A DNA stretch of 12,793 nucleotides from Bacillota bacterium (GTDB lineage: Bacteria > Vulcanimicrobiota > JAMDEM01). The first letter of the stretch is position 1, and every line of letters starts with the position of its first letter. The stretch lies in NCBI GenBank assembly GCA_023486985.1, contig JAMDEM010000055.1:1-12793 (forward strand), written 5' to 3'. Positions 1 to 6,982 of this stretch are shown piece by piece. The position numbers and the translations under genes are program-made. A model generated the notes under the pieces. That model was not told the origin of the DNA, did not search any database, and saw only the letters and a program-made list of their open reading frames with translations.

Positions 1-1833
1 GCCATTATTTTCTTTCTGCCCTTCGGCAATCGTCCTTGTAATCTTTTGAGAAAGTTCTTCTTCCTTATTTATTAGTTCCTGAGAGGCGCCGGCTTTGAAA
101 TCTATCTTTTGATTTCCAAGCATATCAAGAAAAGTTCTTGCTTTAGCTCTTTCGGTATAACGCCACGCATCTTCATTTCTGCCTTTTTTAATAAGCAGCT
201 CTATTAACTCTTCATATATAGTCATCTTATTTTGCATAAAGCCGGTTTTCTGCTCTTCCACCTTCAATTTCCCGCGGATCTCTTCCATGGTTTTAACAGC
301 TTTTGAGAGGTTTTCAATTGCCAGATCATCTTTCTTAATTCCCTTATAAGCAAGACCTATGCCTCCCTGGCTTCTGAAGAGTTCTTCAAGATCCCCGATT
401 GCCTCATCAATCTTAACAGCTTTTAAATAGGAATCCATCGCCTTATTATAGTCTCCCTGGATCAGATAGATTACCCCTATATTATTAAGAGCGACCGCCT
501 TGCCAGCCCTGTTTCCGGTCTTTTCGAGAATTGTGAGTGCCCTGGCATAGAAATCCAGCGCTTTGCCGTATTCTCCAAGAAAATCATATACAAGTCCGAT
601 ATTAGTGAGGGTCAGAGCCCCGCCGTTTATGTCCCCAATCTCTTCTTCAATTTTCAGTGATTTATAATAGTTATCCAGCGCCTTTTGATATTCACCGGTA
701 TTGCTGTATACCAAGCCTATATTGTTAAAAGCATTGCTGATACCGCTCTTCTCTTCTATCTCCTCATCAATTTTTAATGCTTTCTGAAAGTAATCAAGTG
801 CCTTGGCATAAGCGCCAAGATTTGAATAGACAACCCCCATATTGCCGAGGTCCCTGGCTACGCCGCTTTTATCTCCAATCTCATTGTCAATTTTTAAAGC
901 CTTTTGAAAGTAATCAAGAGCCAGTTGATAATCGCCGGGATAATAATAAGCCATACCGATATTACTTAATATTTTTGCAACACTGCTTTTGTCTCCAACC
1001 GCCCCAAAAATTTCAAGCGCCCTCTGGTGGTAATCAATGGCTTTCTGATATTCGCCAAAAGAACAATAAATCGATCCTATATTGCCCAGTGACCTGCCGA
1101 CACCAACTTTATTTCCCATCTCTTCATCTATTTTTAAAGCTTTTTGATGGTAATCCAGCGCCTTTTGATAATCGCCCATAGAATCAAAAAGCAAACCCAT
1201 ATTTGTAAAAACCAGACTTACATTACCTCTGTCTCCAGTTTCCCCGTTAATCTTCAACGCCCTCTGGTAATAATCAAGCGCCTTCTGGTTATCACCCAGA
1301 TAATAATATACCAGACCTGTATTTATTAAGTTTACTCCGACGCCGCTTTTGTCTCCAGTCTCTTCGTCAATTTTCAGCGACCTCTGATAATAGTCGAGCG
1401 CTTTACGGTATTCACTGATAGAAGAATAGATAAGCCCTATATTTGCCAGGTCGGTAGATATGCCCCTTTTATTCCCTATCTTCTCATTAATCTTCAACGC
1501 TCTCTGGTAACTGTCAAGGGCATTCCGGTAATCACCCAGAGAATAATAGATAAGACCAATATTGTTAATCGCCGCTGACATCCCTTCCTCATAATTCAGT
1601 TTCTCTGAAATTGACAAACATTCTTTAAACTTCGCCAGCGCCTCATTTAATCTGCCCTGGCTATATAAGCTGTCTCCTTCATCAAGCAGACTCCTTACCT
1701 GATTGATACTCTGGGATTGGACGGGAGTAGACATTGCCAGAATGGAAATCAAAATAAGAAGAAAAAACGCGGCATTAAAAAATCCAGCCAATTTTTTTCC
1801 CCGGCACAGGCTTCTCTTATATTTTAAATTCAT
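1..1833 (-). CDS. Exported TPR-repeat protein, probably the N-terminal part of a TPR-CHAT protein (partial, cut by left edge)
   Basis: The frame is open from the start codon to the window edge, giving 611 residues and no stop. Residues 1-40 form a Sec signal peptide: a basic start (MNLKYKRSLCRGKK), a hydrophobic core around 17-34, and a likely cleavage near VQS-QS. From about residue 47 to 526 there are about twelve TPR units. From residue 87 the period is exactly 40 residues, with a core like NIGLIYYSLGDYRNALD. After the repeats comes YEELIELLIKKGRNEDAW, then RYTERAKARTFLDML and a charged helical stretch. In my knowledge of the family, this linker usually precedes a CHAT (caspase-like) domain, which would lie beyond the left edge. 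That part is inference. I chose ATG 1833 because AGGTG lies about 9 nt upstream; ATG 1842 is in frame but has no room for a ribosome site. The gene is divergent from rex. Confidence 0.85.
   Translation of the reverse strand, partial: MNLKYKRSLCRGKKLAGFFNAAFFLLILISILAMSTPVQSQSINQVRSLLDEGDSLYSQGRLNEALAKFKECLSISEKLNYEEGMSAAINNIGLIYYSLGDYRNALDSYQRALKINEKIGNKRGISTDLANIGLIYSSISEYRKALDYYQRSLKIDEETGDKSGVGVNLINTGLVYYYLGDNQKALDYYQRALKINGETGDRGNVSLVFTNMGLLFDSMGDYQKALDYHQKALKIDEEMGNKVGVGRSLGNIGSIYCSFGEYQKAIDYHQRALEIFGAVGDKSSVAKILSNIGMAYYYPGDYQLALDYFQKALKIDNEIGDKSGVARDLGNMGVVYSNLGAYAKALDYFQKALKIDEEIEEKSGISNAFNNIGLVYSNTGEYQKALDNYYKSLKIEEEIGDINGGALTLTNIGLVYDFLGEYGKALDFYARALTILEKTGNRAGKAVALNNIGVIYLIQGDYNKAMDSYLKAVKIDEAIGDLEELFRSQGGIGLAYKGIKKDDLAIENLSKAVKTMEEIRGKLKVEEQKTGFMQNKMTIYEELIELLIKKGRNEDAWRYTERAKARTFLDMLGNQKIDFKAGASQELINKEEELSQKITRTIAEGQKENNG
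255..1695 (-). repeat. Tandem 120-bp coding repeat (40-residue TPR units)
   Basis: The DNA of the TPR gene repeats about every 120 bp. The segment encoding KALDYYQRALKI recurs near 1400, 1280, 1160, 1040, 920 and 800, and further left with more divergence. The exact 40-residue spacing and similar codons suggest growth by duplication of single units. The 40-residue period (rather than 34) is typical of the kinesin-light-chain/LGN-like TPR class. Confidence 0.85.
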
Positions 1834-1934
1834 TTTGTGCATCACCTGCGATTTACAAGGTTCAATAATTAAGATAAAGATAATATTCTATGTTAATTGT
1901 ATTTCCCTTGCCGGAAATTTATTAAATAATTGAT

Positions 1935-1952
1935 TTGTGAAAAATTTGTCAA
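1935..1952 (+). promoter_or_regulatory. Putative Rex operator
   Basis: The 18-bp sequence TTGTGAAAAATTTGTCAA matches the published Rex-site consensus TTGTGAAnnnnTTCACAA in 7 of 7 positions of the left half and 5 of 7 of the right half, with correct spacing. It lies 42 bp before the rex start codon and overlaps the -35 box of the predicted rex promoter. Binding here would be expected to repress rex, which is common for this regulator. The same site could also affect the divergent TPR gene. The match is direct; the function is inferred. Confidence 0.7.
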
Positions 1953-1973
1953 TATAGAAGGAAATTGCATAAT
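1946..1973 (+). promoter_or_regulatory. Predicted sigma-70 promoter of rex
   Basis: TTGTCA at 1946-1951 and CATAAT at 1968-1973 are separated by 16 bp, each one base off the sigma-70 consensus. The transcript would start near 1980, leaving only about 15 nt before the rex ATG. No strong Shine-Dalgarno sequence is visible in that short leader. The right half of the Rex-like operator overlaps the -35 box. Confidence 0.55.
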
Positions 1974-1994
1974 ACCTGAAGAATCAAAGTTTTT

Positions 1995-2621
1995 ATGGAA
2001 AAAAGAAGTAAAATTCCTGAGCCCACTGTTGCAAGGCTGCCGATTTATTTCAGGTGCCTTATAGAATTAAAAGAAAACGGGGTTGCAGTTGCCTCATCCG
2101 AAGATATGGCGGCTAGAGCCGGTGTAAAGGCTTCCCAGTTCCGCAAGGACCTTTCCTATTTTGGAGAGTTCGGCATTCAGGGGCTGGGCTATCCCGTATC
2201 ACATCTCCTTGACAGAATCTCTTCAATAATGCAGCTTAATAAGGAACATGAAGTGATTATAGCTGGAGCGGGAAATCTCGGCTCGGCTCTTTTAAATTAT
2301 CCCGGTTTTCAAAAATGGGGTTTTAAGATAACCAGAGTACTTGACAACAACCCCCAGAAAATTGGAAAAAAACTCGGCGATATTACAATTGAAGATATTC
2401 AGGATATTCCAAAAAACCTCAACTCTTCAATAGGAATTATTGCTGTTCCGGCATCAGCAGCTCAGCAGGTAGCCCAGACGCTGATTCAATCCGGAGTCAA
2501 AGCAATTCTTAATTTCTCCGGCAAAAAGATTAGCCCCTCAAAAGATATTGTAGTGAGAAATGTTGACATGACCCACGAACTTGCCATACTCACTTATTAC
2601 TTGTCGGTGGAGAATAAGTAA
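1995..2621 (+). CDS. rex: Redox-sensing transcriptional repressor Rex
   Basis: The protein is 208 residues, normal for Rex. The N-terminal winged-helix DNA-binding domain covers about residues 1-80 and has the family signatures IPEPTVARLPIYFR and SQFRKDLSYFGEFGIQGLGY. A Rossmann domain follows, with the nucleotide-binding glycines in GAGNLGSAL (Gly91, Gly93, Gly96) and an acidic residue after the second strand (Asp117) that fits NAD(H) preference. IGIIAVPASAAQQVA, ILNFSG and NVDMTHELAIL are also family-typical. Rex proteins are dimers that bind operators when NADH is low and release them when NADH rises, so they switch anaerobic respiration and fermentation genes. Here rex stands alone on the plus strand, facing a minus-strand respiratory cluster. 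A Rex-like site precedes it, so autoregulation is likely. I saw no good Rex site in front of the respiratory genes in this window. Confidence 0.96.
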   Translation: MEKRSKIPEPTVARLPIYFRCLIELKENGVAVASSEDMAARAGVKASQFRKDLSYFGEFGIQGLGYPVSHLLDRISSIMQLNKEHEVIIAGAGNLGSALLNYPGFQKWGFKITRVLDNNPQKIGKKLGDITIEDIQDIPKNLNSSIGIIAVPASAAQQVAQTLIQSGVKAILNFSGKKISPSKDIVVRNVDMTHELAILTYYLSVENK

Positions 2622-2629
2622 CCCCATAG

Positions 2630-2657
2630 ATTGCTTCGGGACTTCGTCCCTCGCAAT
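2630..2657. repeat. Palindromic repeat/hairpin between convergent genes
   Basis: Outer arms ATTGC/GCAAT enclose inner arms GGGAC/GTCCC around a TTC loop, with small asymmetric bulges (TTC and TC). It lies in the 42-bp gap between the stops of rex and the convergent cytochrome gene. It could act as a bidirectional terminator hairpin, although no strong U-tract follows. I recall very similar sequences scattered in intergenic regions of many bacterial genomes, so it is probably one copy of a dispersed family. Confidence 0.6.
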
Positions 2658-2663
2658 GACTTA

Positions 2664-3407
2664 TTACTTCTTCTCAGTGCCGTGGCAGTTGTCGCAGTCC
2701 TTGCCGGTAATTATAACCGTTCCATGCTTCTGTGCATATGTATGGCAGGTAGTGCATTCCAATCCAGCCGCAAGATGAGGGCTGTGAATGTATGTCTTGT
2801 TGAAAATCTTAATTTTCTTGCCCTCAAAGTTAAGATGGCAGGTTGAACATTCTGTTTTTGTAAGCTTTCCTGCTTTGGGCGGAACAATCGTGCCTTCGGT
2901 ATGGCACTTCATGCACTGTTCTTCGCCCTGGTGGCAGGTGGCATAACATGCTTCCATGTGAGGCCTGTTAGTGGGAGGCTCAACCCGGTCATGCATGATG
3001 CTGTAATGGCAATCCACACATTTTGCTCCCACATCTTGAATATGAAACTTATGAGGTATTTTTATTTTCATCACATTATATTTAAACTTCGGCTCTCCGC
3101 CGTTTGCAATATCCTGATGACATCTCACGCAGTTTGGATTTATCCTGTCTCCCTCAGCCCTGTAGCCGCTCACCGGAATTACCTCTCCATATTTGCCATG
3201 GCACTGGTTACATTCAATTTTAGGATGAACCGAAGAGAGCCTGTCAAATAGTATATGTCCCTGCCTTGAATGGCACTTAAGGCAGAACTCGGGCCTCGAT
3301 GTAGTATAATGCTCCAGCTGGGCAAAGAAGACAACGGCAAAGATTGCCATCATTCCTCCGCCCAGAATTAATGTTTTGAAGTTAAGCTTCGGAAGTTTCA
3401 CGATCAT
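2664..3407 (-). CDS. Membrane-anchored nonaheme cytochrome c (QrcA/NrfH-like position)
   Basis: This 247-residue protein has one N-terminal membrane helix (about residues 11-29) followed by a periplasmic domain. It contains eight CxxCH motifs (Cys42, 66, 93, 130, 165, 187, 218, 238) and one CxxxCH (CYATCH, 154-159), so nine probable covalent hemes. The first motif follows the helix closely (RPEFCLKCH), as in NapC/NrfH-type quinone-reactive cytochromes. A ribosome site, AAAGAGG, sits just before ATG. It is the last gene of its set, 14 bp after the molybdopterin-family gene, so it probably shuttles electrons between that complex and the periplasm or quinone pool. Qrc complexes have a hexaheme cytochrome as subunit A; nine hemes would be more than usual. 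Exact role unproven. Confidence 0.9.
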   Translation of the reverse strand: MIVKLPKLNFKTLILGGGMMAIFAVVFFAQLEHYTTSRPEFCLKCHSRQGHILFDRLSSVHPKIECNQCHGKYGEVIPVSGYRAEGDRINPNCVRCHQDIANGGEPKFKYNVMKIKIPHKFHIQDVGAKCVDCHYSIMHDRVEPPTNRPHMEACYATCHQGEEQCMKCHTEGTIVPPKAGKLTKTECSTCHLNFEGKKIKIFNKTYIHSPHLAAGLECTTCHTYAQKHGTVIITGKDCDNCHGTEKK

Positions 3408-3421
3408 TGCACCTCTTTAAA

Positions 3422-5746
3422 TTAAGCCTTTTCTACAGTCACTACTGTATCCATCCAGCCCTGCCCGCCGCCGACGGTGTCAAAAGCCAATGGTATTATG
3501 GAATTTGGATGAGCCCCGTTTCCTTCCTTGCCCCACCATAACAAGTTTGTATCAGGGTCGTCGCTGCCGAATCTTTGAGCCTGGGCTGTTTTGCCGTAGC
3601 CCCAGTGGCCGCAGTTGTCAGAAACGGCAACCACATCGGGATGAATTCCTTCCGTTACCCATGCGGTGGTGATAATACTCCCCGCCGCTGAAGTTATCCT
3701 TATCCTGTCTCCGTCTGAAATTCCTCTTTCTGCTGCCGTGCGGGAATTTACCCATGCGGGATTATTGTGCACTATTTCTGAAAGCCACTTGCTGTTGGCG
3801 GTTCTATAGTGAGTATGAACATTCCACTGGTAAGTGGTAAGATGAAGTTCTCCTCTTTTCATATTCTCATGAGCCTTTACCGGGTGATATGAAGGAAGAG
3901 GATCATACCCCATCTTTTCCAGGGTATGAGAATAAATCTCAAATTTTTTGGAAGGAGTATTAAATCCGACTTTCTCATAAAGCTTGTACTGCGGTTTTTT
4001 GCTTTCATGCCAGAAGCCGTTTGCTTTAAGATAATCCATGCCTCCGACTCTTACCAGTCCGGGAATTGCTGCAATTTGACCCTTCATGTAATCTTCATAA
4101 GTATTGAAAGTAAAGAATTCACTCATTGGTGAACCGATACGCTTTGCAAGCTCCATAAGAATTTCCGTAAACGGCACCACTTCCAGCTGCGGATTTGGAG
4201 GCTGGATGGGCTGTCTTAAAGATACAAGAGGCACCATTTCAAAAGCCGGAGGAGATTCCAGTTCATATCTTTCAAGATAGGTGGCTTCCGGAAGAACAAG
4301 GTCGGCAAGACCCGCTGTTTCGCTCAAGTAGGAATCCACCACAACAAGATAAGGAATCAGTTTTTCATCTTTTAGAACTTTTTGAACTCTTTCATTCTCA
4401 GGCTCAGAGTAAGCAGGGTCGTGATGATAGATGATATAAACTCCCACCTTTTCTTTTCCCTCTTCAATCAAAGGAATAACTCTCTGAGGAATTTCGCTTG
4501 TAAGAAGAGGATAGGCAGGATCGCTGATAAATGCGCTTTTAAGGGACGGCACCGGCGGAACCGGCGCGGGCTGTTTAAAATCGTAGATTCTCGGCATGCA
4601 GTATCCGCCTTTTACATCCACGTTTCCGGTTATTGCATTAAGCAGGGCAATGCATCTTTCCGCATAAACGCCGTTCTGGTGTTTTGTGACGCCGCCGGTA
4701 GATATTGTTGTTGCAGGTTTTGCAGCAGCAAACTCAAGGGCAATCCTTTTTATATCTGCTGCCGGGACTCCGCTTATTTTCTCCGCCATCTCCGTAGTAT
4801 ACTGCTTTAAATGACCGGCAAGAGCTCCCGCCGGATAATTGGTCCAATCGGAAAGAAATCTTGCATCATGCAGATTCTCCTGCATTATCATATTTGCCAT
4901 TGCCAGCGCCACAATGCCGTCGGTTCCGGGTTTTATGGGATGCCATTCATCGCTTCTGCCTGCCGTCTGGGAACATCTCACATCAAAAGTCACCATCTTC
5001 GCCCGGTCATAAACCCTGTGATCGAACATCCTGATTGTTCTTCCCTCGGCAATCCTCTGGGCAAAGCTTGTCCTTAATATATGCGCTTCATAAGGATTTG
5101 AGCCGAAGTTGAGAATATACATTGTATAAGCAACATCATTTATATCAAAGTCAACTCCCCATGTCATACGGTGCGCCATTTTTTTATTGGATCCGCCCAG
5201 TGCTGTATGATTAAGAGCATTGGGAGAACCAAGGGCATTCATGAACCTCCTGACAAAATCCTGAGTGGTTATGTCCCTGTCACTCTGGATAACAAGCTCC
5301 TGGGGTCTTCCTTTTTGCAGAAGTTCTTTTAGTTTTCCCGAAAGCTCATTGTAAGCTTCTTCCCAGGAAATTCTCTGCCATTTATTTTCGCCCCGGGCGC
5401 CGGTTCTTTTCATGGGGTATTGAAGCCTTTCCGGATCGTACAGGAGGTTAAGTCCAGCCTGGCCCTTGGCGCAAATTCGTCCGCGGTTGTTTGGATGGAG
5501 AGGGTTTCCGTCGATTTTTACAACCCTGTTTTGATCCACATAACCGAAGATGCCGCAGCGGGCATAGCAGTTAAGGCATGTGCTTGCAACAGCCTTCCTG
5601 AATTTTCCGGTTGTTCTTGAAACCTCTTTTCCTCCAAGAACCATTTCCATGGCGCTTACCAGCGGCCCCATGTAGCCGGAGAGAGCCAGGAGGGATGCCC
5701 CTGCTGCGCTGATTTTCATAAAGTCTCTTCTTGTAAGTTTCTTCAT
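3422..5746 (-). CDS. Tat-exported molybdopterin oxidoreductase family subunit (PsrA/PhsA/QrcB-like) lacking the Cys Mo ligand
   Basis: The protein is 774 residues. It starts with a Tat signal (LTRRDFMKISAAG, hydrophobic to about residue 32). A [4Fe-4S] site follows with Cys57, Cys60, Cys64 and Cys92, then the molybdopterin domains and a C-terminal dinucleotide-binding domain. It resembles thiosulfate/polysulfide reductase catalytic subunits, for example PMKRTGARGENKWQRISWEE and YLSETAGLADLVLPEATYLE. In PhsA the stretch GSPNxxxHxxxC holds the Mo-binding Cys; here it reads GSPNALNHTALGG, with Gly184 at that place. Arsenite oxidase (Ala) and QrcB show that relatives can work without a Cys ligand or without Mo. 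A ribosome site (AGAGGTGG) lies about 8 nt before ATG. It follows the NrfD gene after a 321-bp repeat-rich gap and precedes a nonaheme gene by 14 bp. Substrate unknown; a Qrc-like role is the leading inference. Confidence 0.9.
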   Translation of the reverse strand: MKKLTRRDFMKISAAGASLLALSGYMGPLVSAMEMVLGGKEVSRTTGKFRKAVASTCLNCYARCGIFGYVDQNRVVKIDGNPLHPNNRGRICAKGQAGLNLLYDPERLQYPMKRTGARGENKWQRISWEEAYNELSGKLKELLQKGRPQELVIQSDRDITTQDFVRRFMNALGSPNALNHTALGGSNKKMAHRMTWGVDFDINDVAYTMYILNFGSNPYEAHILRTSFAQRIAEGRTIRMFDHRVYDRAKMVTFDVRCSQTAGRSDEWHPIKPGTDGIVALAMANMIMQENLHDARFLSDWTNYPAGALAGHLKQYTTEMAEKISGVPAADIKRIALEFAAAKPATTISTGGVTKHQNGVYAERCIALLNAITGNVDVKGGYCMPRIYDFKQPAPVPPVPSLKSAFISDPAYPLLTSEIPQRVIPLIEEGKEKVGVYIIYHHDPAYSEPENERVQKVLKDEKLIPYLVVVDSYLSETAGLADLVLPEATYLERYELESPPAFEMVPLVSLRQPIQPPNPQLEVVPFTEILMELAKRIGSPMSEFFTFNTYEDYMKGQIAAIPGLVRVGGMDYLKANGFWHESKKPQYKLYEKVGFNTPSKKFEIYSHTLEKMGYDPLPSYHPVKAHENMKRGELHLTTYQWNVHTHYRTANSKWLSEIVHNNPAWVNSRTAAERGISDGDRIRITSAAGSIITTAWVTEGIHPDVVAVSDNCGHWGYGKTAQAQRFGSDDPDTNLLWWGKEGNGAHPNSIIPLAFDTVGGGQGWMDTVVTVEKA

Positions 5747-5779
5747 ACGTTTTCCACCTCTATAAAAATGCCCTATTTT

Positions 5780-5815
5780 CCCCTCACCCTATCCCTCTCC
5801 CCAACGGGGCGAGGG
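5780..5815. repeat. Dispersed hairpin repeat, family 1, copy A
   Basis: It starts with CCCCTCACCCT and continues to a stem CCCTCTCCCC/GGGGCGAGGG (5793-5802 with 5806-5815, one mismatch) around the loop AAC. A related element starting with the same 11 bases lies at 7870-7903. I recall similar sequences as common dispersed repeats in bacteria. Confidence 0.6.
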
Positions 5816-5829
5816 AATAACTAACTACC

Positions 5830-5868
5830 TATCCTCATCTTTTGCAAAGAGAGGGGATCCGTTGTCCC
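5830..5868. repeat. 39-bp direct repeat, copy 1
   Basis: This segment is repeated without mismatch at 5903-5941, 73 bp downstream. It contains an imperfect hairpin (TCTTT-TGC-AAAGA core) resembling the CCCCCTCTTT/AAAGAGGGGG elements nearby. Confidence 0.85.
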
Positions 5869-5902
5869 GTCGTCTTTTGATTCAATCTGAATTTGCCCGC
5901 CA

Positions 5903-5941
5903 TATCCTCATCTTTTGCAAAGAGAGGGGATCCGTTGTCCC
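5903..5941. repeat. 39-bp direct repeat, copy 2
   Basis: It is identical to 5830-5868 and separated from it by 34 unrelated bases. Its last two bases overlap the palindrome that follows. Two copies of a 73-bp unit suggest a local duplication or insertion of the same element twice. Confidence 0.85.
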
Positions 5942-5962
5942 TCCCCTTAAATTAAGGGGAGG
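5940..5962. repeat. Palindrome with 11-bp arms
   Basis: The arms CCTCCCCTTAA and TTAAGGGGAGG flank a single A and are perfectly complementary. Transcribed, it would form a hairpin of limited loop size; in DNA it is a near-perfect palindrome. It is probably a dispersed intergenic repeat. Confidence 0.75.
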
Positions 5963-6000
5963 TTAGGAGGGGTTATTGCAAATTTCTTAACTCCCCCTCC

Positions 6001-6023
6001 CCCCCTCTTTAACAAAGAGGGGG
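6001..6023. repeat. Hairpin repeat, family 2, 10-bp stem with AAC loop
   Basis: CCCCCTCTTT and AAAGAGGGGG pair perfectly around the loop AAC. The element at 12105-12133 has the same architecture and the same loop, so the two appear to be members of one family. This copy lies just downstream of the NrfD-like stop and could slow or stop transcription, but no U-tract follows. Confidence 0.7.
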
Positions 6024-6031
6024 TAATATCC

Positions 6032-6051
6032 GGGTTCAATAAATTGAACCC
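6032..6051. repeat. Inverted repeat with 9-bp arms
   Basis: GGGTTCAAT and ATTGAACCC flank two A residues. It sits 17 bp beyond the stop of the NrfD-like gene on the transcribed side. A weak terminator or a protein-binding palindrome are both possible. Confidence 0.6.
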
Positions 6052-6067
6052 CTGCAAATCACAAACT

Positions 6068-6982
6068 TTAATGCAGCGGGATACTCTGTCCCGCTATTAC
6101 AACCACCACGCGCATGGCGAAAATTCCGCACAACACCAGAATTGATGCAAAAGTAACAACCCCCAATGATTTTGAAGTTTTCGGAATAAGCACAAGGGCA
6201 AGGGGTATGAAACTCCCGATTATTATCTCCAGTCCCATGAAAAGATGGCTGAAGGAGCCGAATAAAATCAATCTTGCCACATGAAGGGCTTCTTCGCTTG
6301 ATGTAACAAGAACAAGAATATCATTAAGTACAAGGAACATATCGACAATTATTGCCGCTCCCATAAATTTGCCCAGTCCCAGTATCAGCTTCCTGTCTGA
6401 AGCAATTTCTTCTTGTGGTTTTCTGTTTGAAAAGAAGTAAGTCCTGATGGATGCAAGAAGAATCACCAGTGCAATTCCGGAAACCATAGCTGAAACTATA
6501 AATAATGTGGGCATGAGAGCCGTGCTCCATAAAGCTCTGCCCTTTCCCAGTGCAAGAATAAAGCCGGTATAACCATGAGTGCATATTGCCAGGGGGATAC
6601 CAATTATTCCGAAAATTTTAGCAAGTTTTTGATTGCCCGAAAACAAGAACCATGCGTATATCAGTGAAGATATCGGATATATGGTCAGAAGAAAAGAGCC
6701 GTAAGTTATGGGAGAAGTGGGATTTAAATAAACAAAAAGATGCCAGAACCTGAACGGCTGTTCAAGGTCAACAATAAGGAAAAGAGGCGCTATCATTAGA
6801 GTAAGAGGCGCCACCACGGCTCCGATTCTTCCGATAGGTTTATATTCGGTTTTTCCCCCGATGGTTGAAATTACCGATATAACAAATGAACCGGCGCTTA
6901 AACCTGTAAAGTAAAAATATACCGCTATAAAAATGCCCAGGGGAATATGATGGGGAGTATTATATACTGCCTGAATATCCAT
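6068..6982 (-). CDS. NrfD/PsrC-family quinone-reactive membrane subunit (QrcD-like)
   Basis: This 304-residue protein has about eight membrane helices (roughly 13-40, 53-71, 93-113, 120-144, 157-180, 203-226, 238-265, 273-298). NrfD-family signatures are present: HHIPLGIFIAVYFYFTGLSAGS at the N-terminus (given as residues 11-32), DLEQPFRFWHLF near 72-83, and HGYTGFILALGKGRALW near 136-152. These proteins hold the quinone site of Psr, Phs, Dms-like and Qrc complexes and have no cofactor of their own. Its ATG overlaps the last base of the preceding ferredoxin-like gene's stop (TAATG), so translation is likely coupled. It would take or give electrons through that subunit. Identity as QrcD rather than PsrC depends on the other subunits. 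Confidence 0.93.
   Translation of the reverse strand: MDIQAVYNTPHHIPLGIFIAVYFYFTGLSAGSFVISVISTIGGKTEYKPIGRIGAVVAPLTLMIAPLFLIVDLEQPFRFWHLFVYLNPTSPITYGSFLLTIYPISSLIYAWFLFSGNQKLAKIFGIIGIPLAICTHGYTGFILALGKGRALWSTALMPTLFIVSAMVSGIALVILLASIRTYFFSNRKPQEEIASDRKLILGLGKFMGAAIIVDMFLVLNDILVLVTSSEEALHVARLILFGSFSHLFMGLEIIIGSFIPLALVLIPKTSKSLGVVTFASILVLCGIFAMRVVVVIAGQSIPLH

Larger units (their letters stand above)
1834..1994. promoter_or_regulatory. Divergent intergenic region between the TPR gene and rex
   Basis: This 161-bp AT-rich spacer carries the starts of two divergent genes. On the rex side there is a clear promoter with a Rex-like operator. On the TPR side I see a ribosome site (AGGTG, about 1843-1847 on the minus strand) but no convincing -35/-10 pair. 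Confidence 0.6.
5747..6067. other. Repeat-rich gene-free gap between NrfD-like and molybdopterin-family genes
   Basis: No credible gene lies in these 321 bp. It holds at least six palindromic or direct repeat elements, listed separately. The neighbours probably belong to one complex, so such a long, structured spacer is unexpected. It could hold an internal promoter, terminators or RNA-processing sites. I could not identify a convincing promoter. The ribosome site of the downstream gene is at the left end. Confidence 0.7.

Noticed and set aside
777..1329. Open frames on the plus strand opposite the TPR gene
   Set aside because: They are antisense shadows of a 120-bp repeat and show periodic composition that comes from the TPR codons.
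2901..3251. Open frames on the plus strand opposite the nonaheme and molybdopterin-family genes (also 4382-5077)
   Set aside because: They are antisense to strongly supported genes, have no ribosome sites and show no recognisable protein features.
5830..5941. CRISPR-like pattern: two 39-bp repeats with a 34-bp spacer
   Set aside because: Only two copies, no third repeat, no cas genes, and the repeat belongs to a family of intergenic hairpins around it.
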